Below, piece by piece: positions 1-10,063 of a stretch of 64,000 bases of DNA. The translations under genes and the position numbers were made by a program. Within the stretch, counting starts at the first letter, position 1. Every line of letters begins with the position of its first letter. Source of the DNA: JAGWAJ01 sp965215155 (GTDB lineage Bacteria > Acidobacteriota > Vicinamibacteria > Vicinamibacterales > UBA8438); assembly GCA_965215155.1 (NCBI GenBank), contig CBDCCY010000004.1, forward strand, positions 2,294,001 to 2,358,000. The letters are read 5' to 3'. Under the pieces are notes generated by a model that worked only from the letters and a program-made list of their open reading frames with translations, was not told the DNA's origin and ran no database searches.

Positions 1-462
1 GTGATCCTCGTCGCGGGGGTGCCGTGGGGCGACGTCCGGCCCGAACCGGTCGTCGACAACGCCGGCTGCTACTTCGTCCCGCGCGTCCAGGTGGCGCCCA
101 CGCGGTCCGTCCTCACGGTCCGAAGCGCGGACGACGTGCTCCACACGACGCATGCCTACGACGACCGGCAGCGCACGCTCTTCAACATCGCCATCCCGTT
201 CCCCGGCCTCGAGATCCAGCGGCCGTTGCGGCGTCCCGGACCGGTGCGCATCGAGTGCGACTCCCACGGCTGGATGCGCGGCTGGATATACGTCTCGAAC
301 GACATCGGGACGGTGACCGGGGCGGGAGGGCGCTACGAGCTGAGCGGCATCCCGCCCGGCACCTACGACCTGACCGTCTGGCACGAGCGCTACGACGGCG
401 CCACGCGCCAGGTCACGGTGACGGCCGGCGGCACCGCCGGAGCGAGCTTCACGCTCGAGTAG
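1..462 (+). CDS. Cupredoxin-like protein with C-terminal carboxypeptidase-regulatory-like domain, 5' truncated
   Basis: The frame is open from the first base, so the true start probably lies outside the window; only the last 153 residues are visible. The middle part reads like a cupredoxin fold of the kind annotated as methylamine-utilisation or plastocyanin-like protein: histidines in VLHTTHAY and a Cys-His-Met cluster in CDSHGWMRGW could bind copper. Residues from about 108 (GGRYELSGIPPGTYDLTVWH) form a beta-sandwich repeat typical of carboxypeptidase regulatory-like domains. Such proteins are exported. Copper binding is inferred from the motif spacing; the substrate is unknown. Confidence 0.6.
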   Translation: MILVAGVPWGDVRPEPVVDNAGCYFVPRVQVAPTRSVLTVRSADDVLHTTHAYDDRQRTLFNIAIPFPGLEIQRPLRRPGPVRIECDSHGWMRGWIYVSNDIGTVTGAGGRYELSGIPPGTYDLTVWHERYDGATRQVTVTAGGTAGASFTLE

Positions 463-496
463 CGGTCCCGCGACCCGCGGCCCCCCCGTGCGCCCG

Positions 497-1585
497 CTAC
501 TCCCGCGGTGGGTAGCGGTGGTTGAAACCGGTGCGGCTGTTGGTCACCGTGAACGAGCCGTCCCTGCGCGCCTCGGCTCGGATCCAGTGCGACCGTCCCA
601 TGTGGACGGTCCGTTCGTCGTCGACCGCCACACCCTCTTCCAGGTTCGCGATGAACCGCTCGGGACGGTTCGCGTCTCCGGCCGGGATGGAGTAGTGGTT
701 TTGCCAGAGGTGCTCCAGGGTCGGTGACGCGCCGAGGATCTCGAACGTCTGGGGCGCGCCCCCCTTGCGGGGACCGTTGTTCATGATGGCGGCCCGCGGG
801 GCGATGGCGTGGGCGAGCGCCTCCGAGCCGGAGGTCTCCGAGCCGTGGTGGGAGACCAGGTACAGATCGACGGTCCCGATCTTGTTGTCCGGGCACATCA
901 GGGGATGCTCCCGGTTCCAGTTGAGGTCGCCCATGATGACCGCGCGGAAGCGGCCGAACGTGATGGCCGCGCTGATCGACTGATCGTCCTCCGCGTTTCC
1001 GTAGCGGCTCGTGATCTCCGGGCCCTGGAACGTGAAGCCCTCGCAGTAGGGATTTGCGCCCCCGGTGCCTTCGAGCGGCGCCTCGAGGACCGCGCCTCCG
1101 GACGCCAGGATGACGACGTCGACGCCGTCCAGCGGCACGCGGTCGCCCGGGGCGACGACGCGGTGGGCGCTGCCTCGGCGCAGGTCGGCGTAGGCGTCGA
1201 AGGCGGCCTGGCGGCGCTCGCCCTGGTCGACGGTCGTGCCGTGGTCTACGAAGGTCCCGATCGGGAGCCGCTCGGCGAGCTGCGCGGCGCCGCCCATATG
1301 GTCGGTGTGGAAGTGCGTGACGATCAGGTAGTCGATCTGCGTCACCCCCGCGTCGGTCGCGGCGGCCTCGATGCGGTCGGCGTCGCGCCCGTCGAAGCCG
1401 GGCCACCCGGTGTCGACGAGCAGCGACTCGCCCGACGGCGCAACGAAGAGCGTCGCCTCGCCGCCCTCGACGTCGATGACGTAGATCGCCAGCGTGTCGT
1501 CGGGCTGAGCGTGGGCGGCCGGCGCCGCCGGACCGAGAACGAGAGCGACACCGAAACCGATCAGCAACGACGGGATGGTGCGCAT
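497..1585 (-). CDS. Exported metallo-beta-lactamase-fold hydrolase (ComEC C-domain-like)
   Basis: This 362-residue protein has a signal peptide (MRTIPSLLIGFGVALVLGP followed by AHAQ). The MBL zinc motif THFHTDHMGG lies shortly after the strand VDTGWPGFDG. Later His and Asp ligands appear in MGDLNWNREH and VSHHGSETSG. The layout resembles the hydrolase domain of the DNA-uptake protein ComEC without its membrane part, so a nuclease or phosphoesterase acting outside the cytoplasm is plausible but unproven. The frame extends upstream, but the start at 1585 is chosen because an AGGAGG ribosome site sits just before it and the signal peptide begins there. It is divergent from ettA, with about 100 bp between them. 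Confidence 0.75.
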   Translation of the reverse strand: MRTIPSLLIGFGVALVLGPAAPAAHAQPDDTLAIYVIDVEGGEATLFVAPSGESLLVDTGWPGFDGRDADRIEAAATDAGVTQIDYLIVTHFHTDHMGGAAQLAERLPIGTFVDHGTTVDQGERRQAAFDAYADLRRGSAHRVVAPGDRVPLDGVDVVILASGGAVLEAPLEGTGGANPYCEGFTFQGPEITSRYGNAEDDQSISAAITFGRFRAVIMGDLNWNREHPLMCPDNKIGTVDLYLVSHHGSETSGSEALAHAIAPRAAIMNNGPRKGGAPQTFEILGASPTLEHLWQNHYSIPAGDANRPERFIANLEEGVAVDDERTVHMGRSHWIRAEARRDGSFTVTNSRTGFNHRYPPRE

Positions 1586-1691
1586 GCGAACCTCCTGAAC
1601 CTCGACGACCGGTTCTGCGGCGTTCCCCGGGGCTGGTCGCCGCCGGTGACGCCGCCCGTAGTATGGCGAATCACGTAGGATCCGGGGAACC

Positions 1692-3368
<1,677 letters not shown>

Positions 3369-3500
3369 TCGCTAGTCGCGGACGAGCGCGAACTTCTGGT
3401 GGCGGCGCCCGCCGATGGTCTCCGCCACGTATCTGACTCGCTAGTCGCGGACGAGCGCGAACTTCTGGTGGCGGCGCCCGCCGATGGTCTCCGCCACGTA
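3369..3500. repeat. 63-bp direct duplication of the 3' end of the NHL gene
   Basis: Two identical 63-bp copies lie at 3369-3431 and 3438-3500, separated by six bases. Copy 2 is the last part and stop codon of the NHL-repeat gene on the minus strand; copy 1 lies just outside it and abuts the ettA stop. Both begin TCGCTAGTCGCGGACGAGCG. It looks like a recent slippage or unequal-exchange duplication that left the open frame intact. Confidence 0.9.
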
Positions 3501-4640
3501 GAGGTCGCCGTGCGAGTCGGCGACGACGGTGTGCGGGAACGTGAACTCGCCGGCCAGGTGGCCGGAGCCGCCGAAGCTCCCGACGATCTCGCCGCTCTCG
3601 CGCTCCAGGATCCACACCCGGTTGCTGCCGAGGTCGACGACGTAAAGGTAGCGCTGCTCGGGGTCGCGTGACAGCTCGATGTCCGTGGCCCGCAGCGTGG
3701 CGTTCATGTAGGCCGGCGGATCGATCGGCATGATCCGCACCAGGTTCCCTTCGCGGTCGAAGACCTGCAGGCGGTTCTGCCCGCGGTCGCAGGCGTACAC
3801 GAGCCCGTCGTTGCCGATCACGATGCAGTGCGGATGGCCTCCGCCGCGCTCGACGAACTGCCCGTCGCCGCTGCCCGCCGAACCCCACTGCCGGAGGTAG
3901 TTGCCCTCGGCGTCGAAGACGACGATGCGGTGGTTGCCGTAGCCGTCGGCGACGTAGACGGAGCCGCGCTCCCCGGTCACCGGATCGGGCTCCGGATCGA
4001 CCGCGACGTCGGCCGGCGCGTTCAGCAGCGTCTCGCTCGAGTTGTAGCCGGGCTCGCCGCACGTGGGGTAGGGCGCGTTGGGGTTCGTCGTGGCCGGCCC
4101 GTCGCAGAGTCCCTTGGTGCCGATCTGGAGCAGCATCTCCGACCCGTCGCGGGACCACTTCTGGACCACTCCGTCGGAGTTCCCGGCGATCCAGACGTTG
4201 TCCAGGTAGTCGACGAAGCAGCCGTGGATGCCGTGCGGCAGGACCGCCGCCGCGCCCTCGTCCGTCAGCGCCGGGTCGCCCCAACTGTCGGCGACGTTCC
4301 CCTCGCGGTCGTAGACCACGACCGGTGGCGCCGGGATCGACTGCGAGCCCTCCTGCGGCAGCAGTCCGCCGGGCAGGAAGCCGCGGTTGACGGTGACGAT
4401 GCGGTCCTCGGAATCGATGCAGCTCGCCCCCACCATCCCGGTCACCCACTGGTGATCGAGGCCGTCGGCGTCGGTGACGGTAGGGAGCGGCCGCGGCCAG
4501 AACGGATCCACCCGGTACTCGGGCGCGGCGTCGCCGGACGCCTGCGAGAGCGCGAACGTGGCCGCGCCGCCGGCGAGGAGCGCAAGGAAGAGAGCCGCCG
4601 CGGTGCGCCGGGTCGCCGTATCGATTCTGGTGAGCATCAT
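3441..4640 (-). CDS. Exported NHL-repeat beta-propeller protein
   Basis: The 399-residue protein has an N-terminal signal segment (LFLALLAGGAATFAL near residues 17-31) followed by six-bladed propeller repeats. Several NHL blades are recognisable by their strands: GSVYVADGYGNHRIVVFDAEG, GLVYACDRGQNRLQVFDREG, RYLYVVDLGSNRVWILERE and GDLYVAETIGGRRHQKF. The family includes peptidyl-alpha-hydroxyglycine lyase-like and other periplasmic proteins; catalytic residues cannot be assigned here, so ligand binding or scaffolding is equally possible. Two adjacent ATGs (4640 and 4637) could start it. Its last 63 bp are duplicated immediately downstream. Confidence 0.8.
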   Translation of the reverse strand: MMLTRIDTATRRTAAALFLALLAGGAATFALSQASGDAAPEYRVDPFWPRPLPTVTDADGLDHQWVTGMVGASCIDSEDRIVTVNRGFLPGGLLPQEGSQSIPAPPVVVYDREGNVADSWGDPALTDEGAAAVLPHGIHGCFVDYLDNVWIAGNSDGVVQKWSRDGSEMLLQIGTKGLCDGPATTNPNAPYPTCGEPGYNSSETLLNAPADVAVDPEPDPVTGERGSVYVADGYGNHRIVVFDAEGNYLRQWGSAGSGDGQFVERGGGHPHCIVIGNDGLVYACDRGQNRLQVFDREGNLVRIMPIDPPAYMNATLRATDIELSRDPEQRYLYVVDLGSNRVWILERESGEIVGSFGGSGHLAGEFTFPHTVVADSHGDLYVAETIGGRRHQKFALVRD

Positions 4641-4757
4641 GGGCCGATCCTACTTCACCGCCTCCACCGCGCGTTGAACTGGAGCCCCGGGAACGTGGGC
4701 GGCCGGCCGAGGCACGGTGCGGGAGGACGCCGTCGTCCGCCGATCGGCCGGCGCCAG

Positions 4758-4859
4758 CCAGCGATGGGACGACTTGGAAACCAGCGATCGGACGCTCCTG
4801 TAACCAGCGATCGGACGCTTGTAAAGCCAGCGATCAGCCGCTATGGTAACCAGCAAATG
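4758..4859. repeat. 23-bp tandem repeat upstream of a DUF4143 ATPase gene
   Basis: Four full 23-bp units start at 4758, 4781, 4804 and 4827, and a partial fifth starts at 4850 and runs into the start codon at 4857. The best-kept core is CCAGCGATCGGACGCT (units 2 and 3 match it exactly; units 1 and 4 differ by a few bases), followed by a variable TGTAA-like tail. There are no spacers between units. The position over the promoter and start suggests a protein-binding array for autoregulation, which is an inference. Confidence 0.8.
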
Positions 4860-6104
4860 GACGCGGCCCGACCGTTGTTTCCGCGCTCCCTGTCTCCCGC
4901 TGTCCGGGAGGCCTTGGCGGATACCCCGGTCGTCTGTCTCGTCGGCCCGAGACAGAGCGGGAAGACGACCTTGGCCGGGCAGGTCGCTCCCGACCGTGCG
5001 TTCGTCAGTCTGGACGAGCACAACTACCGTCGGATCGCGGAGGCGGACCCCGACGGTTTCGTCGCCGGTCTCCCGCCTGCCGTCACCCTCGATGAGGTGC
5101 AACGCGTTCCGGCGATCCTCGTCGCCGTCAAGCGCGCCGTCGACCAGGACCGCCGTCCCGGCCGCTTCCTGCTGACCGGTTCCGCCAACCTGCTGTTGGC
5201 GCCGGCGGTCACGGACTCGCTGGCCGGCCGCATGGAGACCGTGCAGTTGCACCCCCTGACCGAATCGGAGAAGGCGCGGCAGCCCGGCCGCTTCCTGCTC
5301 GCCCTTCTGCACGGGGCCTTCGAACCGGGCATCCGGCCCGCAGCGGAGTCCGCGGGGCCGGCCCTGCCCGAGCGCCTCGTCGCCGGCGGGTATCCCGAGC
5401 CGCTCGGCCGGACCCCCCGCCGCGCGCGGCAGTGGCACCGGCAGTACGTCCGCGGCATCATCGAGCGCGACGTCCGGGACGTGGCCCGGATCCGGGACGC
5501 GCACGAGCTCGGCCGCCTGCTGGAGCTGCTGGCCCTGCGGAGCGCGGAGTTGTTCAACGCCAGCCGCCTCGCCAGCGAACTCGGCATTCGCCGGGAAACC
5601 GTGGAGCACTACGTCGCGGTGCTCGAACGCATCTTCCTTGTGCGGCGTCTGCCCGCGTGGCGTCGCGACCCGGCCCGCCGGCTCATCACGTCGCCGAAGG
5701 TGCACCTGCTCGACAGCGGGCTCGCGGCGACCCTCGCCGGGTTGACGGCCGACGACTGGCAGTTGGACCGGGACCGCATGGGCCACCTGCTGGAGTCGTT
5801 CGTGGTGCAGCAGTTCGTCGCCCAGGCCGCCTGGACCGATCCGGACCTGCGCTTCTGGCACTATCGCGACAAGGACCAGGTGGAGGTCGACGTCGTCGTC
5901 ACCCGCGGCCGGAGGACCTGGGGCGTCGAGGTCAAGGCGGCAGGCGCCATCACCGTCGGCGACGGCCGGGGCCTCACCCGGCTCGCGGATCGATGTGGGG
6001 CCGACTTCGTCTCCGGTGTGGTGCTCTACACCGGCCGAGACGTCCTTCCGCTGGGTCACCCTCGCATGCTCGCGGTGCCGCTGCGCGAGCTGTGGGAGCG
6101 GTAG
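4857..6104 (+). CDS. AAA_14/DUF4143-family ATPase
   Basis: The 415-residue protein has Walker A GPRQSGKTTL at residues 30-39 and the family's characteristic order: VSLDEHNYRRIAEADP, LDEVQRVP (Walker B), FLLTGSANLL and the DSLAGRMETVQLHPL stretch. A winged-helix segment (LFNASRLASELGIRRETVEHY) follows, then a C-terminal DUF4143 domain with a PD-(D/E)XK-like core (DQVEVDVVVT then WGVEVKAA). Genes of this family are widespread and scattered in genomes; their role is not established, with nucleic-acid processing or toxin-like activity suggested. ATG 4857 is chosen because homology starts there and the tandem repeat lies upstream. It converges on the next gene with 38 bp between stops. Confidence 0.88.
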   Translation: MDAARPLFPRSLSPAVREALADTPVVCLVGPRQSGKTTLAGQVAPDRAFVSLDEHNYRRIAEADPDGFVAGLPPAVTLDEVQRVPAILVAVKRAVDQDRRPGRFLLTGSANLLLAPAVTDSLAGRMETVQLHPLTESEKARQPGRFLLALLHGAFEPGIRPAAESAGPALPERLVAGGYPEPLGRTPRRARQWHRQYVRGIIERDVRDVARIRDAHELGRLLELLALRSAELFNASRLASELGIRRETVEHYVAVLERIFLVRRLPAWRRDPARRLITSPKVHLLDSGLAATLAGLTADDWQLDRDRMGHLLESFVVQQFVAQAAWTDPDLRFWHYRDKDQVEVDVVVTRGRRTWGVEVKAAGAITVGDGRGLTRLADRCGADFVSGVVLYTGRDVLPLGHPRMLAVPLRELWER

Positions 6105-6142
6105 GCGGCCCCGTGTGGCTTCGCCGGAAGCGTGGCCGCGCG

Positions 6143-6703
6143 TCAGGCGGATGTCACGGCGGGCATGAGTGACGGAAACGGGACCGCATTGCCGACGAAC
6201 GTTCTGACCGTGATGTTCCGGTATCGTTCGGTGACCGGTGCCTCCCTCCGCACGCGCTGCATGCTCAGCGTCCGCGCCTTCTCCTTCTCGAAGACAAGCG
6301 CGTACTCCACTGACATCTTCCTCGTCCCATCCGTTCCACGCTCCACGTCGCAGGCCGAACGAAGGTACTCCAGGACCGGCAGGGAGCGGGGCAGTTGTTC
6401 CCTCGGTTCCTCCTCGTCGTTGCGCGTCGATTTCAGCTCGATCAGGGTTGCATGGATGCCGTCACCGGACTCCGCAAGCAGGGCGTAGTCACAGATCTTC
6501 CGTCCGGGTGCGCCGTCCCTCAATCCCGGAACATGGCCCACCTTCTCCAGGTGTATCCGCGTAACCGCAACCGTCGCCCCGATGATCCGCACTCGCATGT
6601 CCGGCATGCCGCGGCGCTTTTCTCGAAGCTCGATGCTGCCGTCGACAGGGCCTTCCAGAAGCGGTTCCTTCAGGATCGCCGCCAGGTCGTCCGCCAGCGC
6701 CAC
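6143..6703 (-). CDS. Putative PD-(D/E)XK nuclease-like protein, partner of the ATPase upstream
   Basis: No named family is recognised with certainty in this 186-residue protein. Asp72 in KICDYALLAE, then Glu89 and Lys91 in TLIELKST, with a following REQLPRS glutamine, fit the order D-x16-E-x-K...Q of PD-(D/E)XK nucleases, and predicted beta strands surround them. It starts with GTG one base after the TGA of the ABC-type ATPase upstream, so the two are almost certainly co-translated and likely work together. A role in phage or plasmid defence is an inference from this pairing. The nuclease call rests on motif spacing only. Confidence 0.55.
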   Translation of the reverse strand: MALADDLAAILKEPLLEGPVDGSIELREKRRGMPDMRVRIIGATVAVTRIHLEKVGHVPGLRDGAPGRKICDYALLAESGDGIHATLIELKSTRNDEEEPREQLPRSLPVLEYLRSACDVERGTDGTRKMSVEYALVFEKEKARTLSMQRVRREAPVTERYRNITVRTFVGNAVPFPSLMPAVTSA

Positions 6704-6704
6704 G

Positions 6705-8126
6705 TCACTCGCCCTTGTCCACAGATAGCCACGCCGACAGTTCGTTCGCGACGTTGTTGATGCTGTCTATGGCTTCGTCGAAGTTGGGCATGTCGATACC
6801 GAACTTGTTGATATCGCACCTGATCAGCGTGCTGTCCTTGGCAATGTAGGCCCGTACTCGCGCTGGATCCAGGCAGTCAGCTTTCTCGTAGTTCAACCTC
6901 TTGATTACCATGGCCTTGCTTCCGAAATCAGAACTCAACATGATCAGGTTGTTGAGTTCCTTGATTATGTAGTCGCTGTGTGTGGTCACAATGATCTGGA
7001 GCCCGGCTCGCACGAGACGAGCCAGTAGCCGCGCCAGCAGGATCTGGTTGGCCGTGTCCAGGTGGCTCTCCGGCTCATCTATGACCAGAAGGTGATTCCT
7101 GCGGGCCACGTGGCGCAGGAAGAAGTACAGGTCGGAGAGGCCGCGCGCTGACGAAGATGCGAGATGCAGCGGAATGGAAAAACGGCTGTCTCCACGCGAA
7201 ACGGATCGAAACTGGATTGCACCATCGCCGGAAACCGTGTAGTAGCCGCTCATCAGATTTCTGATGTAGTTGTGGAGGCTGGCATCGTAGATTTCGCTTC
7301 GTTGCTTTCGCAGATCCGGAAGGCTCCGAGTGTAGTCGATGTTGTCCTTGATGGGTTGGGCATAGCGGCTTACGGCCTCATCAAGCAAGTCGAACGGAAA
7401 ATCGTCATCGCTGCGCCGCTTGTCCCCGTACTTCTGCAGGAGGTCCACGAGTTGACTCTTGGTGAAGTCGAGCTCCCGGTAGAAGAGAGAGATGCCAAAG
7501 CGCTCGGCGGAAAGAACGAAGGGATCCGATGGCAATTCGGGAAACAAGAAGCGGAGATACCGGCGCCACAGGCGACGCCGCAAGGCCATCGGGGCGTGTC
7601 GACCACTTCCCGGCTGACTTGCGGCGACGGAGAGCTTCAACCCGTCGTAGCGGATCGGCAACGAAACGTCGGACCCCTCGACAACCCCCGCATCGCAAGG
7701 AAGCTCCTCGCCCAGCCTGAGGCCGATGGATGCGTTCTCGAACTTCTCGGGTGGTGAGCTGAAGACGCTGGCCAGTTGGCTCGTGGAGAACCAGCGGGTC
7801 AAGTGGTTCATTGCGGCAATTCGCTCACGGCCCAACGTCGCGCGGTCCACGTCGAGCTCGATCTGTCCCTTGTCGGCGACCTGTTCGCAGATCGCCTCGA
7901 ACACGGGATACCGTGCTGTTGGGCGAGGTCGCCTGGAGGCACGATTCCGGGCGGCGAGCGCCGGCTCGAGCCAGTTCTCCCACGTCTTCAGGAAGCCGTA
8001 CAGCGTGTAGACGAGGTACGTCTTGCCGGTATTGTTGCGTCCGGCGATTACCGTGAGGTCACCGAGCTCCAGTTCGGCGCCTTGGACGGGGCCGATGTTC
8101 TTGAACGTGAACGTGAGTGGGGGCAC
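6705..8126 (-). CDS. ABC-type AAA family ATPase (AAA_15/AAA_21, OLD-like)
   Basis: The protein has about 473 residues. Walker A GRNNTGKT is at residues 29-36, an ABC-like signature is in SSARGLSDLYFFL, Walker B is LLVIDEPESHLD and the switch histidine is in VTTHSDYI. The central 250 residues are a helical insertion. This is the single-subunit ATPase type seen in OLD, PARIS (AriA), Gabija-like and related defence systems, although no TOPRIM domain is fused to it. The likely start is GTG 8126, six bases after the ferritin-like gene's stop. Its codon usage looks less GC-biased than its neighbours (many AAC, GAT and TTG codons), hinting at transfer. It is directly coupled to the nuclease-like gene downstream. 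Confidence 0.75.
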   Translation of the reverse strand: MPPLTFTFKNIGPVQGAELELGDLTVIAGRNNTGKTYLVYTLYGFLKTWENWLEPALAARNRASRRPRPTARYPVFEAICEQVADKGQIELDVDRATLGRERIAAMNHLTRWFSTSQLASVFSSPPEKFENASIGLRLGEELPCDAGVVEGSDVSLPIRYDGLKLSVAASQPGSGRHAPMALRRRLWRRYLRFLFPELPSDPFVLSAERFGISLFYRELDFTKSQLVDLLQKYGDKRRSDDDFPFDLLDEAVSRYAQPIKDNIDYTRSLPDLRKQRSEIYDASLHNYIRNLMSGYYTVSGDGAIQFRSVSRGDSRFSIPLHLASSSARGLSDLYFFLRHVARRNHLLVIDEPESHLDTANQILLARLLARLVRAGLQIIVTTHSDYIIKELNNLIMLSSDFGSKAMVIKRLNYEKADCLDPARVRAYIAKDSTLIRCDINKFGIDMPNFDEAIDSINNVANELSAWLSVDKGE

Positions 8127-8131
8127 GTTTC

Positions 8132-8557
8132 CTACAGCGGCCAGTCGCGGAGGATGCGCTCGGTCTCCTCGACGTGGTTGCTCTCGTCGCGGATGAAGTC
8201 CTCGAGCTGCACGGCGAGGCCCTTGTCGCCGTAGGCTTCGGCCTCCTTCGCACGCGCCGTGTAGGCGGCGGTGGCCCGTCTCTCGGCTTCCAGCACCTCT
8301 TCGAGCATCGCGCGGTCGCCGTCGGGCAACGGGACGGAGCGCGGGGTGGTGGTCGGGGCGCCGCCGAGGGCGACGATCTTGTTGGCGAGGTACTGCGCGT
8401 GCAACTGCTCGTCGGCGACCTCGGCCAGGAAGAACTGCGAGAGCTGCGGCCGGTAGGGGCCGGTCGCCCGCGCGGCGTAGACGATGTACTGGATGAACGC
8501 GCCGAGCTCGTCGGCGAGATCCTGGTTGAGTCGTTCGATCAGTTCTGCCTTGGTCAC
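8132..8557 (-). CDS. Ferritin-like di-iron protein
   Basis: This 141-residue four-helix-bundle protein carries the two Glu/ExxH-type helix pairs of ferritin-like proteins: DELGAFIQYIVYA, then EVADEQLHAQYL, EAERRATAAYTA and DFIRDESNHVEE. Those acidic and His residues would form a di-iron centre, as in bacterioferritin and rubrerythrin relatives. A longer open frame exists upstream, but GTG 8557 is preferred because GAGGAG stands ten bases upstream and homology begins at TKAELIERLNQ. It lies six bases before the ATPase gene, so co-transcription with that pair is possible. Iron storage or oxidative protection is the family role. Confidence 0.8.
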   Translation of the reverse strand: MTKAELIERLNQDLADELGAFIQYIVYAARATGPYRPQLSQFFLAEVADEQLHAQYLANKIVALGGAPTTTPRSVPLPDGDRAMLEEVLEAERRATAAYTARAKEAEAYGDKGLAVQLEDFIRDESNHVEETERILRDWPL

Positions 8558-8770
8558 CGTGCCGCCACTCCTCGTGCGCCGCGCCGGTGCCGCAGGTCGG
8601 ACGAACCCGGGCGGCTCCGAGCCCACCGCGCCGCCAAGTCGCTCGACCGCCGGTTCGCGGGCGGCAGGAAGCAGAAACCGGGCCGTCTCCGAGCCCACCG
8701 CGACGTCCGGCCCTCGGATCGCCCCGGCGTCGGTAGGCGTCGGGGCGATCCGCCGCCGCTGCCGGCGCAG

Positions 8771-10054
8771 TCAGTCGATGATCGCCTGGTGGATCAGGGT
8801 GCGCAGCTTGCCGTGGTCGTCGATGCCGCGGGCCGGGATGAGCTGCGTCAGGTAGACGACGACCATCTCCTCGGCCGGGTCGACCCAGTAGGTCGAATGG
8901 TACGCGCCGCCCCACCCGAACTCGCCCTTCGACGCGGGCAGGCCGATGGCAGCCGGGTTCTCCATGATGGAGAAGCCGAGGCCGAAGCCCTGGCCGGCTC
9001 GGAATGCGATGCCGTCGAGGTGGTCGACTGTCATTGACTCCACCGTCTTGCGCGACAGCACCCGCGTGCCGTCGAACGTGCCGCCGTTCAGCATCATCTG
9101 CAGGAACGTCGCGTAGTCGGTCGCGGTCGAGAGCAACCCGGCCCCGCCCGAGAAGCTCTTGCGCGGACCGTGCACGTAGGCTCCCTGCCCCACCATGTGG
9201 CCGGGGTCGGGGGCGCGCTCGATGCCGCCGTCGTCGGTCGACGAGTAGACCGTGGCCAGACGGTGGACCTTCTCCGTCGGCAGGAAGAAGTGCGTGTCGT
9301 CCATGCCGAGGGGGCCCAGGAGGCGCTCGCCGAGGAAGGCGCCGAGGGTCTGGCCGCTGATCTCCTCGATCATCGCGCCGAGAATGTCGGTGTTGTAGCC
9401 GTAGATCCAGGCTTCGCCCGGGTGCGCATCCAGCGGCAGCTCGGCCAGCCGGGCCATGACGTCGCCCACCGTCTCGTCGCGGTCGGCGAAGTACCAGCCC
9501 GTGATCCCGGCCTCCTGCCACTTGTCGCCGGCGGGGCCGCTGCCGTAGCTGATGCCGGCGGTGTGCGTCAGGAGGTCGCGGATCGTGATGGGTCGCCGCG
9601 GCGGGACCACGTCGTAGCCCCCGCCGTCGTTCGGTTCCGCCACCGCCGTGTTCTTGAACGCCGGCAGGTAGTCGCCGACCGGGTCGGTGATGAGCAGCCG
9701 GCCCTCTTCCTGCAGCAGCATCACGCCGGTGCTGACGAGCGCCTTGGTCTGCGACGCGATGCGGAAGATCGCGTCCGCGTCCATCGGCGAGCCCGAGGCG
9801 ACGTCGCGCTGGCCGACCGCCTCCAGGTAGGCGATGCGGCCGCGCCGCACCACGATCGCGACGGCGCCGGCGAGCTGGCCGTCGTCGACGTAGCCCTCCA
9901 GGGCGTCCGTCAGCCGCTCGAGCCGCTCCGACGATATGCCGACGGCCTCCGGCACCGCGCGGGTCAGCCCCTGTGCGACGAGGGACGAGGGAACGAACGC
10001 GACGAGGAGCGCGACGAGAACGGCGAGCGCCGCCGGTCGGATGCGTGACTTCAT
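8771..10054 (-). CDS. Exported serine hydrolase of the beta-lactamase class C family
   Basis: The 427-residue protein has a signal peptide (residues 1-28, ending SLVAQG). The nucleophile motif SQTK is at Ser101-Lys104; the second catalytic tyrosine is in WIYGYNTDILG, and the C-terminal GWGGAYHSTYWVDP strand matches the third active-site element. Relatives hydrolyse esters, D-amino-acid peptides or beta-lactams, so the substrate cannot be stated. It starts at ATG 10054 behind GAGGTGAT and lies nine bases after the TRAP permease stop, so it may be co-transcribed with that transporter. Confidence 0.85.
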   Translation of the reverse strand: MKSRIRPAALAVLVALLVAFVPSSLVAQGLTRAVPEAVGISSERLERLTDALEGYVDDGQLAGAVAIVVRRGRIAYLEAVGQRDVASGSPMDADAIFRIASQTKALVSTGVMLLQEEGRLLITDPVGDYLPAFKNTAVAEPNDGGGYDVVPPRRPITIRDLLTHTAGISYGSGPAGDKWQEAGITGWYFADRDETVGDVMARLAELPLDAHPGEAWIYGYNTDILGAMIEEISGQTLGAFLGERLLGPLGMDDTHFFLPTEKVHRLATVYSSTDDGGIERAPDPGHMVGQGAYVHGPRKSFSGGAGLLSTATDYATFLQMMLNGGTFDGTRVLSRKTVESMTVDHLDGIAFRAGQGFGLGFSIMENPAAIGLPASKGEFGWGGAYHSTYWVDPAEEMVVVYLTQLIPARGIDDHGKLRTLIHQAIID

Positions 10055-10063
10055 GACATCACC

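Noticed and set aside
4758..4859. Possible CRISPR array
   Set aside because: The 23-bp units are directly adjacent with no spacers and drift in sequence; no cas genes are nearby.
8605..8702. Direct repeat around TCCGAGCCCACCGCG (8616-8630 and 8688-8702)
   Set aside because: Only 15 bp are exact and the surrounding bases diverge; this is too weak to separate from GC-rich chance similarity.
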